Positions 18,601-28,831 of a stretch of 64,000 bases of DNA are shown here, piece after piece. Origin of the DNA: Glandiceps talaboti. Taxonomy: Eukaryota; Hemichordata; Enteropneusta; Spengelidae. Position numbers and translations under genes: made by a program. Position 1 is the first letter of the stretch. Each line of letters starts with the position of its first letter. The stretch lies in the NCBI RefSeq assembly GCF_964340395.1, contig NC_135550.1, positions 25,346,676-25,410,675 of the forward strand, in the 5' to 3' direction. Under the pieces are notes generated by a model that saw only the letters and a list, made by a program, of their open reading frames with translations, was not told where the DNA came from and did not search any database.

Positions 18601-20853
18601 AGTATTTGTTTGTTTTTGTTTGTTTGTTTGTTTGTTTGTTTGTTTGTTTTTATGGGGGGGTTATTTCTTTGACTTGCATTTTTGTTGATACCATTCATAT
18701 CTTTGTTGGGGAGTTCATGTAAAAATTGCATTCTTTATGCCATTCATATCTTTGTTGGAGAGTTCAAGTAAAAATTGCATTCTTTATGCCATTCATATCT
18801 TTGTTGGAGAGTTCATGTAAAAATTGCATTCTTTATGCCATTCACATCTTTGTTGGAGAGTTCATGTAAAAATTGCATTCTTTATGCCATTCATATCTTT
18901 GTTGGAGAGTTCATGTAAAAATTGCATTCTTTATGCCATTCATATCTTTGTGGAGAGTTCATGTAAAAATTGCATTCTTTATGCCATTCATATCTTTGTT
19001 GGAGAGTTCATGTAAAAATTGCATTCTTTATGCCATTCATATCTTTGTTGGAGAGTTCATGTAAAAATTGCATTCTTTATGCCACTTTTGATATCATCAG
19101 CTGTCAAAATACTTCAAAGCAGACTTTCCAAAGGCTGTACTGGTAATCCATTGTAATGATTTTTGGAAATTTCTAATTTTCATCCATTTTGTATATCGCA
19201 GTGTAACAAGCCTGTTATAGCAGCCATCCATAATGCCTGTGTAGGAGGTGGCATAGATATGATCACTGCATGTGATATGAGACTGTGTTCACAAGATGCA
19301 TGGTTTCAAATCAAGGTGAGTAATGTACACATTTTATCAAATCTATATTGAATTTGTTGTGAACAACAATTATGAAATTTCAATTCGAGGAAATCATATT
19401 GGTCAGACTGAAATCATCTAAGAAGCAGTATTTCCTTACTAAGAGAAATCAAGCAACATAAAACAACAGTGACATACAGACAGTTTGCAACAACTACACA
19501 GTGTATTTGGAGACTTGTAGACATAGTATTTGTTGTTGTGCCACGGTGATTTCATTTCCCAAATGACTGTTTATAATTATTTCCTACAGGAAGTAGAAAT
19601 TGGCCTTGCAGCAGATGTTGGAACTTTGCAGAGACTTCCAAAGGTAGTTGGCAATGACAGTTTGGTAAGAGAATTGTGTTACACTGCCAGAAAGTTTGAA
19701 GCCAAGGAAGCCAAGGAATTTGGACTTGTCAGGTACATTATCTAATCACTTTCTATGATTTTTAGGAAATACAGAAATCTGTGGAGAAGTCATGCACATT
19801 CATTGAAAATATCTTTGGTTTTCAGAGATGTAGATGGATTTTATTCATGTCCTTACAAAAATATAGAACGGTTGTAAATTTGTAAATTTGGAGCACCATG
19901 ATTTTTTCCGTACTCTGATATTAGATTATTGTAGGCTTTCTGTGAACCCCTTGTGGTTACATCAGATTACCTGTCACCAGACAAATAACAAAGCTTTTAA
20001 TCTAAATTATAGCAATTTTCTGTTAATAACCCAATGTCTAATATATCATCATTTCTACTTGATATTTGCAGCCGAATCTATCCAGACAAAGAATCACTGG
20101 TACAGGGTGCACTAGAACTAGCTGAGACCATTGCTAGTAAGAGTCCTGTAGCAGTGCAAGGAACCAAAGTCAACCTGGTGTACTCCAGAGACCACTCTGT
20201 ACCTGAGAGTTTGGAATACATTGTATGTATTAGTATACTAAGATGCAATACGCTGTATTTGTACACTATCTACATTTTATTAATTCCATAGCCAGCTTTT
20301 AAACTTTGGTTTTCTCATTTGCTTACTTTTCTTCTTCTTCTTTTTTCTTTCTTGATGTTTTTTACCCAACTCTATATTACTACACTTCCTAGAATTCATT
20401 ATGGGTCATGCAACGCTTTGTGTAATATTTAGTGGAATGCTTAAGTATAAGAAAAGTGATTTTTGACTGTTTTCAACCTACAGTATTCCCAGAAAGAGTA
20501 GAAATACCAATAATCATGAGTCCATCTACAAATAAAGACGATTTAATGCCTGATCCAATCATTATAATTTGTATTTTTGGTCATTGTAAAAGACGTCAGG
20601 CCTCTTTGTGCAACAGTATAACATGCACTGCTTTGAAGCTATGGAGGATTTCAGTATGCCATTTGTTGCCCTTGTAGGAAATAATGCTATGGCATGTAAG
20701 AATGATACTTTTCTGTGGCAGAAGAGTTTACTCTGTTTTCTCTGTTTTTATCTGCAGGCTGCGTGGAATAAGAGTATGTTGCAAACTGAAGATATAATGA
20801 AAGCTATGCAAGCTAACATGAACAAAGAGAAAGCAGTTTTTTCAAAACTTTAA
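15653..20853 (+). CDS. ECH1: Delta(3,5)-delta(2,4)-dienoyl-CoA isomerase (copy A)
   Basis: Crotonase-fold isomerase of unsaturated fatty-acid beta-oxidation; mammalian ECH1 is found in mitochondria and peroxisomes. Exons: 15653-15704, 16448-16604, 17032-17120, 17561-17679, 19202-19315, 19590-19732, 20072-20222, 20758-20853, in frame, 306 residues. The first ~30 residues ([19 protein letters not shown]) are Arg-rich without acids, like a mitochondrial leader. The catalytic acids are Asp158, Glu178 and Asp186 by alignment with mammalian ECH1 Asp176/Glu196/Asp204. The C-terminus SKL is a peroxisomal targeting signal 1. Introns hold two or three short transposons and two minisatellites. A second copy lies 3.2 kb downstream in the same direction. 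Confidence 0.96.
15907..16074. mobile_element. Possible short DNA transposon, family 3
   Basis: The right end is the complement of CACAGTCACTTGTGAGCTA; the left end is a weaker version (CACATGTGAGCCAATATTC). A block TTTACGAATATTCAAAAA and surrounding sequence recur, inverted, at 22822-22890, which begins CACAGTAACTTGTGGGCTA on its own strand. It lies in ECH1 intron 1. The boundaries are uncertain and no target duplication was found. Confidence 0.45.
16155..16319. mobile_element. Short inverted-repeat DNA transposon (MITE), family 1, copy 2
   Basis: A 165-bp near-perfect palindrome with the same termini as the element at 11208-11696 (TAGCTGCAATAAT and its complement). An exact 9-bp target duplication, AGTGTGGAG, lies at 16146-16154 and 16320-16328. 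The arms match almost base for base around a short loop. It sits in ECH1 intron 1. The short, almost unmutated arms suggest a younger insertion than copy 1. Confidence 0.92.
17116..17176 (+). repeat. Short duplication of the ECH1 exon 3 donor
   Basis: The exon 3/intron 3 junction CAGGTTAGATATA (17118 on) recurs about 44 nt later as CAGTAGGTTAGATATA. It is too short to be sure it is more than chance. Confidence 0.4.
17283..17520. repeat. Minisatellite in ECH1 intron 3
   Basis: Irregular tandem copies built from GTTAGAAACAGACTCAATCT and CCCTAGCAACTGACAA blocks, ending 40 bp before exon 4. Confidence 0.85.
17726..18263. mobile_element. Foldback DNA transposon (MITE), family 2
   Basis: 538 bp with termini TAGTCTTGCTGCTAG at the left and CTAGCTGATAGACTA at the right, imperfectly inverted. 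A second inverted pair lies inside: GTCTAGCGAATGTCAT (about 17812) and ATGACATTCGCTAGAC (about 18164). The 9-bp target duplication CATATAACC is exact at 17717-17725 and 18264-18272. There is no coding frame, so it is non-autonomous. It sits in ECH1 intron 4. Confidence 0.9.
18605..18650. repeat. (TTTG)n microsatellite
   Basis: About eleven TTTG units in ECH1 intron 4. Confidence 0.9.
18704..19084. repeat. 49-bp minisatellite, about 8 copies, ECH1 intron 4
   Basis: Unit starts TGTTGGAGAGTTCATGTAAA and is repeated at 49-bp steps with few differences, ending about 117 bp before exon 5. Since 49 is not a multiple of 3, the repeat yields similar false open frames in several registers. Confidence 0.95.
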
Positions 20854-21148
20854 ACTTGCTGGATACGGAAAAAGAGACCTGGAAATCAAAGAAAGTTTTC
20901 ATGTTATGCCAAATATATAAAACACTTTATATTAATTAGCAGTACCATTAAAGAACACAACTTTGTATTATTATTACAATGTAATGGACACAACTTTGTT
21001 GTAACACAACTTTGTAGCAGCTTTCAATGTATATGTAGTATTGTTACTGAATACAACATTGTTGTACTTAACAACTGCATTGTACATAATTATACATGTA
21101 CTTTCAATGTTAAACCCAGTTCAAATCTTTATCAATGCAATGTATAGT

Positions 21149-21154
21149 AATAAA
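21149..21154 (+). terminator. ECH1 copy A polyadenylation signal
   Basis: AATAAA about 295 nt after the stop codon, followed by a GT-rich stretch (GTTGTGTTGTC). Confidence 0.65.
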
Positions 21155-22821
21155 GGAATTAGGGCATGCTTTGTTAGAGTTGTGTTGTCATTCTTGTCAT
21201 GTGGTTTACTTTACTGACTTTCTATGTCAATCATAAGAATGATTTCTGAGAGGATGGGGGTGTATTACTGACAAAATTGGTTTGGTTTCACAATAACACA
21301 CAGGACTGATTACTATAGTATAAAATAGTGTAACATTGTATTCACTGAATGTATTTAATTCAGTATTTGAAACATTTACATTCACAATTTTAATTGTATT
21401 ACTGTGTTATAAATGTACATCTGAATAAAACAGAAAGGGGCGTTTTGAAATTGTGAAATGAGTTGTATGTTACATCAGATATTGGTATGAGTTATGACGA
21501 TATTTACTAAGTAGAAAGTACATTAATCTGTGGCATGTTACACACTTACAGGAATTGGCCTTTCACCCCAAATAGCAACTTGAACACCTCAATTGGTAAA
21601 TATGGATTTCATATTACAGCTTGAGTTTTATCATACGATAACAATAGGAAAGTGGATAAAACTTTGGTTGTTTTATAATAAATGATCTTGATTTATATGG
21701 AGAAAAACTACATAATTTGCAATCGAGTTACATGTAGCACAGGATAGATTCATACAAGCAACCAACATATCTTTAGCTTTGTCTGTGTTCTCAGAGAGAA
21801 AAGGTTATAGGATAACCCATGAAGTCAATATTGGTAAACAGGAATAAATGTCCGATCATTTTCATTGTTGCTGTGAGTATCATGCATATACATTAACAAA
21901 TAGGGAAGATTCCTTTCATAATATCAGGGCATAGGATTTTCTGATGAACATGCATTTTCCCTTTCAAAAGGACGGCATTCAAAATGCTGAGTTGTGAGTT
22001 CTTCGGTGGAAATAAACAATAGTGATTCACACTAAAGCTACATATATTGAAATGCTACTGACAACCATACCTGTCAATTCGCTTCAATTCAGGGAGGGGA
22101 GGGTGGGTCCAAGTATGTAGTGTCATGTAATATACATGTATGTAGATATTTTATACTTTAGGCAATATCAATCAATATTTTACTTCTTCGATGCTTGTAT
22201 CCTCATACATACATGCATACATGCAAATTATCCATCAATCACTTTTCACACCTTCTAGTTGTATGCAAAAAACAAACAAACAAATATTGTCTGTCAGACA
22301 GGAAATTCCATGTTGATAATCCCCTGCCTGTACTTCTAGTGCTCTGTTCAGGTTTGAAACTTCAGCCTTTTTCACATTATCTCAGCCATCTATTTAAATG
22401 ATTGGTTATATCAACAAAATTTCCAAACTAGCAGGTTAAAGTGAGTAGAAAGTGCAATGAGGGAGCCATTGGAAAATTTTTCAAATGACCTATTAAAGTA
22501 TGCGTTTGGGTGCTATATTAAAAATATTGATTAATATAGGGGTAAGTATGAATGTTATATAGTATAATTTTTGCAAAGGTGCTGAATATATATGTTGACA
22601 AATATCTTTTATGTAATTTGAGTTGCTGCCACCGGAAGTGATGTGTCAAAATCTGTGCCAAAGTTTGCCAAGATTTCATAACATTTTTTTCTTCTTTTTT
22701 CCCCTGATGTGACTGAAACTGCTTTTTTACTGTCACACACAGTAAGTTCAGAGACATTTTTTTCTTTCTCGCTTGAAAAAAATTCTCCAGATTTCAAGTG
22801 ATATAGTTTTTACGTGTAAGT

Positions 22822-22890
22822 GCAGACACCAGTGACGGTAGTTTTTTGAATATTCGTAAAAACCATCCTTGAGTAGAATATTAGCCCACA
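22822..22890 (-). repeat. Partial copy of repeat family 3
   Basis: On the minus strand it begins CACAGTAACTTGTGGGCTAA and shares AATATTCTA, CAAGGA and TTTTACGAATATTCAAAAA blocks with 15907-16020. It lacks about 35 nt found there. Confidence 0.5.
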
Positions 22891-24105
22891 AGTTACTGTG
22901 GTGGTGATAAGACCGTGACCTCAGTTGACCTCAACTTAGGTCTAAGTCACAAGATACAAAGTCCAGGTGGGCTTTCATCTCACGTTGTCTGAACTTTCAT
23001 GAAGTTATGCATAACACTACAGAATAGCAGCCAAGCAAGAGTCAGGTATGATTCAATTGTACAGATCGTGTTACAGACTGTAATTCTTGTACATCAGGAG
23101 TATTCTACCACTCCCGATCCTATGCTTGTAGACGGTGCACGGGTCTATATTACTGACACGACCCTCAAGAAGGGAGAAGGGAGTCCCGGATTACTCCGTT
23201 TGCAAGCAGGACTATCCCAATCCCAGGTCCAGGCACGCTGGTACTAGTGTGTACATTTGTAAGCCCAGAGTACTGTTGTAGACTTGTAGTGGCTCTCAGA
23301 CATGAGGATTTACAATGTCGTCGCTGACTGACCTATAGTCCTGCTTCAAACGGATTACGGGATTCTGACAATGCTCCTATATAAAAAAGCTAAGAGAAGA
23401 GAGATATCGTCATCGAGTTCCTGCTTAATGAAGTTATTCCGTTTGGACTATGCTATTTATATTTACTTTAGGCTAAATTGATATAGCTCTCATTTTCCCA
23501 AGCCAACATATAAACTGAAGCCTTATAAATATTGTGCTATTATGAGTCCACTGAGGTGTGTAAATATTTCTGAATCTCCGCCTGTTGCATTGGTGAGCTT
23601 GCAGGAAATAGCCTTGTGTGCTATACTCATACCAGGGCATAGCGAAAAAGAGAGAGAGGAAGATACGCGTTGTGGTACATAAAAAGGGGAACACACTGTT
23701 CCAAATGACCCAACTTTTGAATGACACGGTTAATTAAGGGCAGTATAGTAGGTAAAATCTACCTGATTTCCAAAGGGATTCTCTAAAAAAAATTATGTTG
23801 CATATTTTTTAAAAAGTGACTCATATGTGACACAAAGTATTGTGTGGAAAATGTTTGCAAATTTTCAAAACTAATTTATATTATAAATAAATGATGTGAA
23901 AAAACTGAGCATCAGTTTATGCTTGTGTCAATTGCCTCAACGAGAACATACTGTGAGGATGCAGAATGGGGAAATGCAAATAAAAGTGCAAAAAGATGAT
24001 ATACAAAATTGATGGACAGTTGCATACATGTATATTGTTGACATTTCTTTTCATTTTTGTAATTAAATAGATTTTTTATCTCTTGCATCACAAAAAGGTT
24101 AAAAG

Positions 24106-26319
24106 ATGTCCTCTACTTCAAAGTACAATTTTGAAACATTGGTTGTCTCCAATCCTAAAGAGTATATCTACCGGGTTGAATTGAACAGACCAAAGAAACT
24201 AAATGCTATGAACAAGACATTTTGGAGGTAAACTGAGATATTGCTTAGAATTACTTTCATATGTGGTAATTAAAACTAATAAATCACCCAATATGACATT
24301 ACTTTTTAATGATATGTATATACATGCTATGTCATCAATGAAGCCCACCATAAATTGTGATAATTTTAAAGAAAATGGATGCGTGTATGATCATGATCCA
24401 AAAATTTTCATTCAGCCTTCTATAAGTTCTTTATTAGAAATTAACTTAGCTAAGGGATCAGTTCAATTTAATATCTTCTGGTTTATACAATATTTTCATA
24501 TCATTTTAAAGGATCTGGAAAAAACTGAACCCCTCCCCCCCCCCCCACACACACACATGCCTTACACCAGTGGCAAGAAATTTGACTCTATAGCCAATTG
24601 TCTGTTTATAGGGAGGTGGCAGAATGTTTCAACACTATATCTGATGATGCTGACTGCAGAGTGGTTGTCTTAACAGCAGCTGGTAGAATATTTACAGCAG
24701 GTCGGATAAACATATTTTTAATTTTGAACATTTTTCAAAAGTTTTCATTGGTCAGATTCAACTTGACACCGTCAACAACTGGGTAAAGAGTGATAGTTCT
24801 TGGGTAGGCAGTAAAAATTGCCTCAGTTTTTGTACATTTTGGTAAAGAGTGTTGGCCCTTTGGAAGACAATAAATTGTTCCAGATACCTCCGATATTGCC
24901 TTTAACTGTATCAGAGTAATGTTATGATGTAATTCCACAGTGTACATCTACTGATAGAAACTGTATGACCAAAGTGTAAAAATTTCAAAGAGGATGACTT
25001 AATATACAAGCAAACGTCTCTGACCTCAAGTATACCCAACAATAAAGTCAACTATAAGTTTATATAATAGTGACATTAAATGGATGACATCCAACATCAA
25101 CTTCAAACTAAGTTCATAGTGCGGTAGAAAAATAGTTTGAAAAACAACAAGAAAAACTTGAATACTCATGAACTAAGAATATATAGACTTTTAAAATCCG
25201 ACTTCAAACTAGAGGCTTATTTGCAAAACAGGAATTATCCTGAACTTGGAGAATTAATTAGTAGATTTAGATCAAGTGATTACAAACTTAAACTGAAAGA
25301 GTCAGATATAATATGATACCAGTCAATGAAAGATTATGTTAACTTTAAATTTAAAGATTAATTTGCAACATGTCATCACTCAAAGAGGATGAAATCATTT
25401 TCTAGTCGTGTTCCTATATAATAACCGCAGAAGAGAACTATTTTGAAGAGATGAAAATAAGATGGGCCACTTTAATACTCTCTCAGAACAAAACTCTTAC
25501 AAATTTAAAGTAATTGTGCAAAATTGTAATCATAGCCATAGACCAATTTATCAAAGGTAAAAATACAGAACAGTAACAGCCTTTCACATTTGATTTCTAA
25601 CTATGATTAATTTGGAATGTATTTGTTTGTGTTTTCTGTATTTTTTATCATTAGAATTTTGTAGTTTAGTTTATTGTCCTTTTTTTGTAATTTCCCTCAG
25701 CATTGTTGTGTGTACTAAGTAAATCAATAAAATTTAAAATAGGTGCAAATTCAATTTTTAGTTGAATTAGTCATGTCCGTGTCATTTAAGATATTGTTCT
25801 CTCTGAATATTAAAATGCATGCAATTGCTTTAAGAAATTTATCTTTTATTCATTTATTTTTTTGTTTTCTTGTGATATCAGGCCTTGATCTCACAGATGC
25901 ATTTTCTAATAATTCAAGAACTATTGGGGATAATGCCAGACTTGCATTCAAAGTACGAGATGGTATTATGAAATATCAGGAAGCCTTCACTGCAATTGAA
26001 AAGGTTAGTTCTAAATTTCTATATTCTAAACAGCCAGCTTGGTTTATTGTCAGAAATGTGTGTTAAGTTGTGTCTGTTAGCTTAGACAGCACAGTACCAT
26101 GCAGTTTAAAATATCTGAAAACTTCATCAAGTTGGCTCTGGTTACATTCTTGTTCCAAAATTAGGAAGCAAGATTGATGAATCACAAATTCACTCAGCAT
26201 GTAAAGCATATTTATGTTGAATTGGGTATCTTGAATTGGGGAGAGAGGGATGGGGTGGTTACCTTGGAGCTAAGCAACGGTCATCTGCAATATTAACCCC
26301 CAACCAACCCACCCATCCA

Positions 26320-26356
<37 letters not shown>

Positions 26357-27767
26357 GGGAGATTTATTCAAATTTGCTTCATGGAAACCCATGAGCTTGC
26401 ATTGCCATTCATCTGATTGTATATTTTAGTGTAACAAGCCTGTTATAGCAGCCGTCCATAATGCCTGTGTAGGAGGTGGGATAGATATGATCACTGCATG
26501 TGATATGAGACTGTGTTCACAAGATGCATGGTTTCAAGTCAAGGTGAGTAATGTACACATGATACAGTATATTGTGTAATTCATATTCAGACTTTCACTT
26601 TGTTATCTGTAATACAGATGTGTTTGGTGTAGTGCAAATGATGTCCTGAAGAATGTCTTGAATAAAAAAACCCTAACCATTCAGTCAGAGTGCAGTCATT
26701 GAATAAGAACAAGAGATCTTCTCCTTCACTGAAATATGTACCACTCCTGTACTGCAAATACTGAGTAAAAAGCCAAAAAGCCTTGATACTGCAGGTAGTC
26801 TTAGGTTAATAATATGATGTTGTACTATGTACTGATTGTACATTCATTGTTTTAACTAAATTGATGGTCATTCATTTTAACTTTTTCCGCCAGGAAGTAG
26901 ATATTGGCGTTGCAGCAGATGTTGGAACTTTGCAAAGACTTCCCAAGGTAATTGGCAATGAGAGTTTCGTCCGAGACTTGTGTTATAGTGCCAGAAGGTG
27001 TGGATCAAATGAAGCAAAGGAGTTTGGACTTGTCAGGTAAAGGTTTTCTCTGAAATGAACTGCACTTCACACAGCAATTCTTAGACTGAGATTATTAATT
27101 ACCACCTATAATCCATAATATCCTGATAGATACAATGAGATACATGTATATGCTGTGCCAATGTTGATCAGTTTTACTTGATATTTTCAGCCGAATCTAT
27201 CCAGACAAAGAATCATTGGTACAGGGTGCATTAGAACTAGCTGAGACCATTGCTAGTAAGAGTCCTGTAGCAGTGCAAGGAACCAAAGTCAACCTGGTGT
27301 ACTCCAGAGACCATTCTGTACCCGACAGTCTAGATTATGTGGTATGTATTATCATTATTAGTGATTTACATATACCGGTAACACAATTTACATTGTAAGT
27401 TTCAGAATAATATATTGAGTGCCTGGAACTATTTAGAGCATACTGTGAGCATTGGCCAATTGTGGTCTATTCCAAACCCTAACATCTACTCCCTAGCTTG
27501 AAAGTTGAATATATTTGTGTGCATAATGCACTGATTTGATACTCTGTTCATTGTTTAAGACTATTGCCTATACTATTTACTGAAGTATTAACTGCCCTCT
27601 GCTCTTATGATGTTCATGTTGTAATTTTCCATTGGGATATAAAAAAATTTGAATAAAAATTTCCTTGTTGATTGCAGAGTACATGGAACGTTACTCAGAC
27701 AGAAGACATTACGAAATCTATGCAAGCTAATATGAACAAGGAGAAACCTATTTATTCAAAGCTGTGA
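24106..27767 (+). CDS. ECH1: Delta(3,5)-delta(2,4)-dienoyl-CoA isomerase (copy B, leaderless)
   Basis: Tandem duplicate of ECH1. Coding exons: 24106-24227, 24612-24700, 25882-26003, 26430-26543, 26894-27036, 27191-27341, 27678-27767, in frame, 276 residues. Exon structure matches copy A exons 2-8. Catalytic acids Asp130, Glu150 and Asp158 are kept, and the protein ends in SKL. The copy starts at MSSTSKYNF. An in-frame TAA lies 6 nt upstream of this ATG, so no N-terminal leader like that of copy A can be read through. A likely acceptor at 24096-24097 suggests an upstream non-coding exon that I could not place. Peroxisome-only location is inferred. Intron 2 (counting coding exons) holds a LINE fragment. 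Confidence 0.93.
25090..25740 (+). mobile_element. Decayed LINE 3' end
   Basis: A broken frame near 25170-25300 encodes LRIYRLLKSDFKLEAYLQN, then ISRFRSSDYKLKLKESD. This resembles the region after the reverse transcriptase domain in many animal LINEs (pattern LRTYrLFKsdF...YL...R.R.S.H.L.IE.GR). Later fragments read like the following Cys-His region, with several frame breaks. The segment ends in AATAAAATTTAAAATA, like a LINE 3' tail. It lies in an intron of ECH1 copy B, same strand. Confidence 0.6.
26319..26350. repeat. (AC)n microsatellite
   Basis: Pure AC run of about 30 bp in an intron of ECH1 copy B. Confidence 0.9.
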
Positions 27768-28831
27768 CATGCATAAAGATAGCTTGTTTGTCATAATGAT
27801 TTGACAAAGCTGTTACAGATACCCACAAAACCTAATATCTAATATGGAAAAACATAACATCGATTTGTCTTTCCACAAGGAAGAGACAAAATGTTAAGTG
27901 AGAGTATCGTTTTGCGTTTAATTATTGAAAACTAAAGCATTATTTTAAAACTATGCATCAGAACATTAGACATTATCTTCACAGAGATATCTTCTGAAAG
28001 ATTTTACTAAATTACATCAACAGTTAGACTGAGAGATCCAGGCGTTCCTTCTGCGCTCACTCATGAGTGTGATTACATAAGTGGAGCAATGGCTGAACCT
28101 TTCAGACTACTGATAATCAACAGTAAACATCACTTAAAGGCGCTAGGCATGTATATTGATTTGACCTTTCATGCATTTGAATGAAAAAAACAAAACAACT
28201 CTTCCTATTGCCATTCAGAACCATCGGTAATAATTCAGTATAAAAATGACTTGAATCTGTCTAGTTTCACACCATGAGCCGGCTCTGTCAAGAAGTTTGA
28301 ATTAAAGTCCATTTAAATGAAATAAATGTTAAATGTTAAATGTTACATCAATAAGATTATAAGCATTATATGCATTATACGGTATACCCATGTACTTTGA
28401 GTTTGTATTATGCACAGTATCAACATATCTTCACATCACTTTCTCAACAGCCATGTACAAATGACTCCTACAATACTAGTATAATAGAGGACCTTAACAT
28501 TTCAGTTTATTTTAGATTTTTATTAATGTTATTTACAATTCAGATCATATTTTACCAAGATGTTATAAATATACATGTGAATAATAAAGAAAATGGATGG
28601 ACTAGTATTCAAACTACTGTTTGCTTGTTTTTTTTCTTCTTCAAAAAATACTATGGAGAAATCAAAATCAGGCTTCTAGGATAGATCCCGGCTGTGACTT
28701 TGTTCTTGCTATGTCAGAATGTCACACATTTAATAGCTTCTACACACCATAGACAAGGGTTTCTTACTTGTCAGTGTACACACCAAGAAATAGTGATAGA
28801 GTTAAAAGATGTGAAGAGTGAATGAAAGAAT
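27768..28831. other. Convergent 3' ends of ECH1 copy B and EFCAB2
   Basis: About 1.06 kb between two stop codons facing each other. An AATAAA at 28321 may end ECH1 copy B. Minus-strand AATAAA sites near 28505 and 28518 may end EFCAB2. No gene is seen between them. Confidence 0.6.

Larger units (their letters stand above)
20854..24105. other. Spacer between the two ECH1 copies
   Basis: The first ~300 bp are the 3' UTR of ECH1 copy A. Beyond that I see a copy of repeat family 3 (22822-22890), an imperfect inverted repeat (23181-23215 with 23335-23365) and no convincing gene. The promoter of copy B must lie toward the right end. Confidence 0.6.

Noticed and set aside
18824-19064. Two overlapping repeat-protein frames
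   Set aside because: Register shifts of the 49-bp minisatellite in ECH1 intron 4; no start context or homology.
22999-23247. 82-residue frame in the ECH1 spacer
   Set aside because: No recognisable motif, no splice partner and it overlaps an inverted repeat.
24228-24611. Long frame running from ECH1 copy B intron into exon 3
   Set aside because: Intron read-through; the exon starts at the acceptor at 24610-24611 and matches copy A.
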